From Gammaproteobacteria bacterium (lineage in GTDB: Bacteria > Pseudomonadota > Gammaproteobacteria > Steroidobacterales > Steroidobacteraceae): a stretch of DNA of 64,000 bases. The notes under the pieces are model-generated. The model had not been told where the DNA came from and ran no database searches. It saw nothing but the letters and a program-made list of their open reading frames with translations. A program made the position numbers and the translations under genes. Within the stretch, counting starts at the first letter, position 1; every line of letters starts with the position of its first letter. The stretch is from NCBI GenBank assembly GCA_025350055.1, contig JANXYK010000024.1, forward strand, positions 1 through 64,000. Direction: 5' to 3'. This document shows positions 59,639-64,000 of the stretch, one piece after another.

Positions 59639-59640
59639 AC

Positions 59641-61065
59641 GTGCAGGATTTCGATGTCGTGGTGGTCGGCGGTGGTCCGGCCGGTTATCCGACCGCGATT
59701 CGCGCTGCACAGAATGGCCTCAAGGTGGCCTGCATCGATGCCTGGCAGAATCGCGACGGCACCTACGCCTTCGGCGGCACCTGCCTCAATGCAGGCTGCA
59801 TTCCTTCCAAGGCGCTGCTCGAATCCTCGGAGCTGTGGCACCGTGCGCACAGCGAATTCGCGGTGCATGGCATCAAGGCCAGTGGCCTCACGCTCGACCT
59901 CGCCGCGATGCAGAAGCGACGCGCGGGTATCGTGAAGTACATGACCGGCGGCATCGCCTCGCTCCTGAAGGCCGCTGGCGTCACGGCTATTTTTGGGCGC
60001 GGCAAACTGCTCGCCGGCCGCGTGGTCGAGGTCACGGCACCCGACAAGTCGCGCCAGTTGCTGCGCGGCAAGCATGTGGTACTCGCCAGCGGCTCGATTC
60101 CGACCGAACTGAAATCGCTCCCCTTCGATGGCAAGCAGATCATCGATTCCTGGGGCGCACTCGAATTGTCCGTCGTGCCCAAGCGCCTGTGCGTGATCGG
60201 TGCCGGTGTGATCGGCCTCGAGCTGGGCAGTGTGTGGCGACGCCTCGGCGCTGAAGTCGTGGTGCTCGAAGCACTCGACGCGCTGCTGCCGATGGCCGAT
60301 GCGCAGCTCGCCACTGAAGCGGCGCGGCACTTCAAGAAGCTTGGTCTCGACGTCCGCCTCGGTGCCAAGGTCTCGGCCGCCAAACCCGGCAAGGACGGTG
60401 TGAGCGTGCGCTACAGCGACGCCAAGGGCGAGCAGACGCTCACAGCCGATGTCGTGGTCGTGGCCGTGGGTCGCCGTCCGTACACCGAAGGCCTGCTGGG
60501 CGAAGGCAGCGGCGTGACGCTCGATGAGCGCGGCTTCATCAAAGTGGATGATCACTGCGCCACTGCGGTTGCTAATGTCTGGGCAGTCGGTGATGCAGTG
60601 CGCGGGCCGATGCTGGCGCACAAGGGCAAGGAAGAGGGCGTCGCGGTTGCCGATCGCGTCGCCGGCAAGTATGCGCACATGAACTACGCGCTGATTCCTT
60701 CGGTGATCTACACCGCGCCCGAGATCGCCTGGGTGGGTCAGAGCGAAGCACAGGCCAAGGCGGCCGGCGTGGCCGTGAAGATCGGCGTGTTCCCGTTTGC
60801 CGCCAGTGGTCGCGCGCGCGCGATGGAAGGAAGCGCCGGCTTCGTCAAGGTCGTGGTCTCGCAGTCCAGCGATGAGCTGCTGGGCGTACACATCATCGGG
60901 CCGATGGCTGGCGAACTGATCGCCGAAGCCGTGCTGGCCATGGAGTTTCGTGGCAGCGCCGAGGACTTGCAGCGCACGATCCATGCGCATCCGACGCTCT
61001 CGGAGGCGCTGCACGAGGCGGCACTGGCCGCGGACAAGCGCGCAATCGACAATATCAATCGTTGA
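59641..61065 (+). CDS. lpdA: Dihydrolipoamide dehydrogenase E3
   Basis: 474 residues from GTG 59641, two bases after the sucB stop. FAD-binding 'VVVVGGGPAGYPTAI', redox-active disulfide 'GTCLNAGCIPSKALL', NAD-binding 'VIGAGVIGLELGSVWRRLGAEV' in outline, and the C-terminal catalytic His-Glu in 'HAHPTLSEAL'. Reoxidises lipoate of E2; a dedicated E3 for this complex. Confidence 0.97.
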   Translation: MQDFDVVVVGGGPAGYPTAIRAAQNGLKVACIDAWQNRDGTYAFGGTCLNAGCIPSKALLESSELWHRAHSEFAVHGIKASGLTLDLAAMQKRRAGIVKYMTGGIASLLKAAGVTAIFGRGKLLAGRVVEVTAPDKSRQLLRGKHVVLASGSIPTELKSLPFDGKQIIDSWGALELSVVPKRLCVIGAGVIGLELGSVWRRLGAEVVVLEALDALLPMADAQLATEAARHFKKLGLDVRLGAKVSAAKPGKDGVSVRYSDAKGEQTLTADVVVVAVGRRPYTEGLLGEGSGVTLDERGFIKVDDHCATAVANVWAVGDAVRGPMLAHKGKEEGVAVADRVAGKYAHMNYALIPSVIYTAPEIAWVGQSEAQAKAAGVAVKIGVFPFAASGRARAMEGSAGFVKVVVSQSSDELLGVHIIGPMAGELIAEAVLAMEFRGSAEDLQRTIHAHPTLSEALHEAALAADKRAIDNINR

Positions 61066-61077
61066 GCCGGAGGGGAC

Positions 61078-61944
61078 ATGGGCGATCACGACAAATCCAG
61101 GCGCGAGTTCGTTGGCGGTACCGCCGCAGCCGGATTGATGGCAGTGGCCGGATCGGTGGCCGCTGCGCCGCCGGCAGTCGTCGAGAAGGACCTGCAGGTA
61201 CGCACACCCGATGGCGACTGCGATGCCGCGTTCTTCCATCCCGACAAGGGTGCGCACCCGGGCGTGCTGCTCTGGACCGACATCTTTGGCCTGCGCCCCG
61301 CATTCCGCGATTTCGGTCGCCGCCTGGCAGCGTCGGGTTTTGCAGTACTGGTGCCGAATCCGTTCTATCGCAGCGCCAAGGCGCCGGTATTCGGTGATAT
61401 CTCGACCTTCAATTTCCAGAGCGAAACCGATCGCGCCAGATTCCCGCCGCTGGTGGGTCCGCTGACTGCTGCCGGCGCCATCGAGCGTGATGCCCACGCG
61501 TACGTGGAGTTCCTCGACGCACAGCCCGCAGTGAATCGTGCCAAGAAGCTGGGCGTGCAGGGTTACTGCATGAGCGGGCCGCTGATGCTGCGCTGTGCGG
61601 CCGCGGTGCCGGAACGCTTCGGCGCCGGCGCCAGCTTCCACGGCGGGGGCCTGGTGACCGATAAGCCCGACAGCGCGCACCTGCTGATCCCGAAGATCAA
61701 GGCGCAACTGTATATCGCGATTGCGGCCAACGACGACGCGCGCGCACCGAACGACAAGAACACGCTGCGCGCCGCCTGCGCGGCCGCCAAGGTGCGCGCC
61801 GAGATCGAGGTCTACGCCGGCGCGCAGCATGGCTGGTGCGTGCCGGACATGCCGGCACAAAACGGCAAGGCGATCTACGACAAGGTTGCTGCCGAGCGTG
61901 CCTGGACCCATCTGTTGCGCCTGTATCGCGGCGCGCTTTCCTGA
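61078..61944 (+). CDS. Tat-exported dienelactone hydrolase-family protein
   Basis: 288 residues. Leader with twin arginine 'SRREFVGGTAAAGLMAVAG'. DLH core: 'HPGVLLWTDIFGLRPAFRDFGRRLAASGFAVLVPN' in outline, Cys nucleophile in 'VQGYCMSGPL' (GxCxxG), Asp in 'AANDDARAP' and His in 'AGAQHGWCVPD'. Export is unusual for a DLH, so a role other than chlorocatechol metabolism is likely. 12 bp after lpdA. Confidence 0.88.
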   Translation: MGDHDKSRREFVGGTAAAGLMAVAGSVAAAPPAVVEKDLQVRTPDGDCDAAFFHPDKGAHPGVLLWTDIFGLRPAFRDFGRRLAASGFAVLVPNPFYRSAKAPVFGDISTFNFQSETDRARFPPLVGPLTAAGAIERDAHAYVEFLDAQPAVNRAKKLGVQGYCMSGPLMLRCAAAVPERFGAGASFHGGGLVTDKPDSAHLLIPKIKAQLYIAIAANDDARAPNDKNTLRAACAAAKVRAEIEVYAGAQHGWCVPDMPAQNGKAIYDKVAAERAWTHLLRLYRGALS

Positions 61945-61953
61945 GGAGTCAGT

Positions 61954-64000
61954 GTGTCCCTGCGTCAACGCTTGATGTTGCGCGCCGCCGCCGTGGCGCT
62001 GTGCATTCCGGTGCTGCTCGCCGCAGCGCCACTGCCCGACCTGAATTGGCGCCTGATCGGCCCGTTCCGCGGTGGCTGGAGCACGATGGCCACCGGCGTC
62101 CAGGATCAACCCGACACCTTCCTGTTCGGTGCCGCAGGCGGTGGCGTCTGGAAGACCGTCAATGCGGGTCGCACCTGGGCGCCGATATTCGATGGCACCG
62201 GCCCATCCTCGTCCATAGGCGCGCTGGCGGTGGCTCCCGGCAATGACAAGGTGATCTATGTCGGCACGGGCCAGCCTGAGCCGCGCTATGACATTGCCTC
62301 TGGCGATGGGGTGTACAAGTCTGTCGATGGCGGTGTGAGCTGGACGCATATTGGCCTTGCGGCGACACGCCACATCGGTGCCATCCTCGTGGATCCGCGC
62401 GATCCGAACACTGTACTGGTCGGTGCACTCGGACACATGTTCGGCGCCAACACCGAGCGCGGTGTGTATCGCAGTGTCGATGGTGGAACGACATGGAGCC
62501 ACGTACTGGCGATCAGTGCCGATACCGGCGTGGTCGATCTCGCGGCCGATCCCTCCAACCCCGATCGCCTCTATGCCGCCGCCTGGGAAGCGCGCAACTA
62601 CCCCTGGCTCAGTTACTTCAAGCCGATTGCGGGCGAGGGCAGCGCGATCTATACCTCCGCTGATGCAGGCAAGAGCTGGTCGAAGCTCGGCGGTGAGGGC
62701 TGGCCCAGTGGTGCGCTCGGCCGCATCGGTCTTGCGGTGGCGCACACGGCGCAAGGTACGCGCATCTACGCTTCGATCGATTCGAAGGATTCCGGCGGCT
62801 TGTACCGTTCGGATGATGCTGGCGCCCACTGGCAGAAAGTGAACGCTGCCGCGCCGGTCACCAACTGGTATGTGAGCCGTCTCACGGTGGCGCCTGGCAA
62901 GCCTGACGACATCTACTACGTGGGCCAGTCCATCCACTACTCGCACGATGCGGGCAAGAGCTTCACGATCATCCGCGGCGCGCCCGGCGGCGATGACTAC
63001 CACTACCTGTGGATCAACCCCGCTCACCCGGAACGCATGGTCACCGCGAGCGATCAGGGCACGGCCATCAGCGTCGATGGCGGGCACAGCTGGAGCGAGT
63101 GGTACAACCAGCCGACCGGACAGTTCTATCACCTCGGCGCCGACCAGGGGTTCCCCTATCGCCTCTATGCGGGCCAGCAGGACAGCGGTACCGTATCACT
63201 CGCCACGCGCAGTGATTTCGGCGCGCTGAATTTCCGCGACTGGAATCCGGTCGGCGGCGATGAGCGCGACGATGTACTGCCCGAGCCCTCCGACGCCAAC
63301 ATCGTCTATGCGACCGGACTCGGTGGCAAGCTCACGCGCTGGGACAAGCGGCACGGACAATCGCGCCAGATCACGCCCTGGCCGATAAGCAGCTACGGCA
63401 TGCGTCAAACCGCGGTGAAATACCGCTACACTTGGATCACGCCGCTGGCGGTCTCGCAGCGCGAGCCTTATCCACTCTACGTCGGCTCGCAGCTCTTGTG
63501 GCGCAGCGTCGATCGCGGTGAACACTGGCAGATTATCAGTCCGGATCTGAGCGGCAAGCGCGAGAGCGCGCAGCGCTGCGAGGGCGATGTGCAGGTGGCC
63601 GACGCCAAGGCCTGCGGCTATGGCGTGATTTTCAACATCGCGCCCTCGCCACTCAACAACACCGATATCTGGGTGGGCATGGACGACGGCCTGGTGCAGC
63701 TCACGCGCGATGGCGGCGAGCATTGGCAAGCCGTGACGCCTGCGGGCCTGCCCGATTGGGCGCGCGTCAACACCGTCGATCCTTCCGCGCTCGATGCCGA
63801 GACTGCTTACGTTGCCGCCGACAATCATCGTCAGGATGATTTCGCGCCCTACGCGTGGCGCACGCACGATGGCGGCAAGAGCTGGCAATCGATCACCCAG
63901 GGTTTGCCCGTCGGCCACTTCGTGGCCGTGGTGCGCAGCGATCCGAAGAAGAAGGGTCTGCTGTATGCAGGCACCGATGCCGGCGTGTATGTGTCGCTCG
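61954..64000 (+). CDS. VPS10/sortilin-like BNR-repeat exported protein (partial)
   Basis: 682 residues in the window, running off its right edge. Start is GTG 61954 with GAGGAG five bases upstream; ATG 61975 is an alternative inside the signal peptide. At least six Asp-box/BNR repeats (S-x-D-x-G-x-x-W: 'SVDGGVSW', 'SVDGGTTW', 'SADAGKSW', 'SDDAGAHW', 'SVDGGHSW', 'SVDRGEHW', 'THDGGKSW') mark a sialidase/VPS10-type beta propeller. Such proteins in this group of bacteria reach about 1000 residues and are probably outer-surface or periplasmic; no catalytic role is proved. Confidence 0.88.
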   Translation, partial: MSLRQRLMLRAAAVALCIPVLLAAAPLPDLNWRLIGPFRGGWSTMATGVQDQPDTFLFGAAGGGVWKTVNAGRTWAPIFDGTGPSSSIGALAVAPGNDKVIYVGTGQPEPRYDIASGDGVYKSVDGGVSWTHIGLAATRHIGAILVDPRDPNTVLVGALGHMFGANTERGVYRSVDGGTTWSHVLAISADTGVVDLAADPSNPDRLYAAAWEARNYPWLSYFKPIAGEGSAIYTSADAGKSWSKLGGEGWPSGALGRIGLAVAHTAQGTRIYASIDSKDSGGLYRSDDAGAHWQKVNAAAPVTNWYVSRLTVAPGKPDDIYYVGQSIHYSHDAGKSFTIIRGAPGGDDYHYLWINPAHPERMVTASDQGTAISVDGGHSWSEWYNQPTGQFYHLGADQGFPYRLYAGQQDSGTVSLATRSDFGALNFRDWNPVGGDERDDVLPEPSDANIVYATGLGGKLTRWDKRHGQSRQITPWPISSYGMRQTAVKYRYTWITPLAVSQREPYPLYVGSQLLWRSVDRGEHWQIISPDLSGKRESAQRCEGDVQVADAKACGYGVIFNIAPSPLNNTDIWVGMDDGLVQLTRDGGEHWQAVTPAGLPDWARVNTVDPSALDAETAYVAADNHRQDDFAPYAWRTHDGGKSWQSITQGLPVGHFVAVVRSDPKKKGLLYAGTDAGVYVSL

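Noticed and set aside
59545-63132. A 1195-codon open frame on the minus strand opposite lpdA, the dienelactone hydrolase and the propeller gene
   Set aside because: It spans three well-supported plus-strand genes, its product is low-complexity (His/Arg/Ala/Gly-rich) with no domain, and long antisense frames are expected where codon third positions are nearly all G or C.
1-64000. CRISPR array, insertion sequence or prophage
   Set aside because: No regularly spaced repeats, transposase, integrase or phage structural genes were found on either strand; the only tandem repeats are the short ones at 33474-33504 and 36941-36970.

Overview
The window is GC-rich chromosomal DNA of a free-living, aerobic, motile proteobacterium. 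Gene content best fits a Gammaproteobacterium near the Xanthomonadales/Nevskiales/Steroidobacterales: many Tat-exported hydrolases, DUF885 peptidases, a hydroxyproline-epimerase cluster and a sucA-sucB-lpd operon. That placement is inference from gene content. I see no insertion sequence, integrase, CRISPR array or rRNA. The only RNA gene found is one tRNA-Arg(CCU).

Layout. 1-2.3 kb: edge of an antitoxin gene with a perfect operator dyad, a wrecked hydroxypyruvate-isomerase-like gene, a LysR regulator and a frameshifted small exported protein. 2.5-10.5 kb: one tightly overlapping minus-strand operon of a di-heme peroxidase lipoprotein, two histidine kinases and two response regulators with HDOD and degenerate HD outputs; the peroxidase has lost one heme cysteine. 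10.6-19.7 kb: peptide and amide use (S10 remnant, alpha/beta hydrolase, Dcp, amidohydrolase, MalM-like protein, POT transporter, CoA transferase, M14 enzyme). 19.8-25.7 kb: tandem DUF4242 genes (one frameshifted), LysR with a 19-bp palindrome, DUF4091 lipoprotein, cupin, S41-like protein. 25.8-30.7 kb: DUF4142 - cupredoxin - ECF sigma - amidohydrolase, M24 peptidase, acetyltransferase, deleted formate/nitrite channel gene, tRNA. 30.8-37 kb: esterase, SnoaL, heme-PQQ dehydrogenase and a LigE-like beta-etherase GST, suggesting aromatic-ether catabolism, then a CPA1 antiporter.

37-40.7 kb holds the most unusual set: a NrtA/TauA-type ABC importer operon with a SCO protein and a membrane-anchored cupredoxin placed between the binding protein and the permease, preceded by a 17-bp inverted repeat in its leader. 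40.7-45.1 kb: two DUF885 proteins flanking a TSUP permease. 45.2-51.5 kb: hydroxyproline catabolism (FAD oxidase, DapA-family enzyme, epimerase, GntR) and an Lrp-type regulator beside ornithine cyclodeaminase and arginase. 51.5-55.5 kb: flavodoxin-like protein, an orphan fliM-fliN pair, PAP2 phosphatase, beta-carbonic anhydrase, OsmC. 55.5-64 kb: complete 2-oxoglutarate dehydrogenase operon with an attenuator-like hairpin, exported dienelactone-hydrolase-like protein and a truncated VPS10/BNR-type propeller protein.

Together the genes describe a scavenger of peptides and amino acids: exported peptidases and a peptide importer feed arginine, proline and hydroxyproline, which drain to 2-oxoglutarate and so to the dehydrogenase encoded at the right end. 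The left half also carries five broken genes, so part of the repertoire is decaying.
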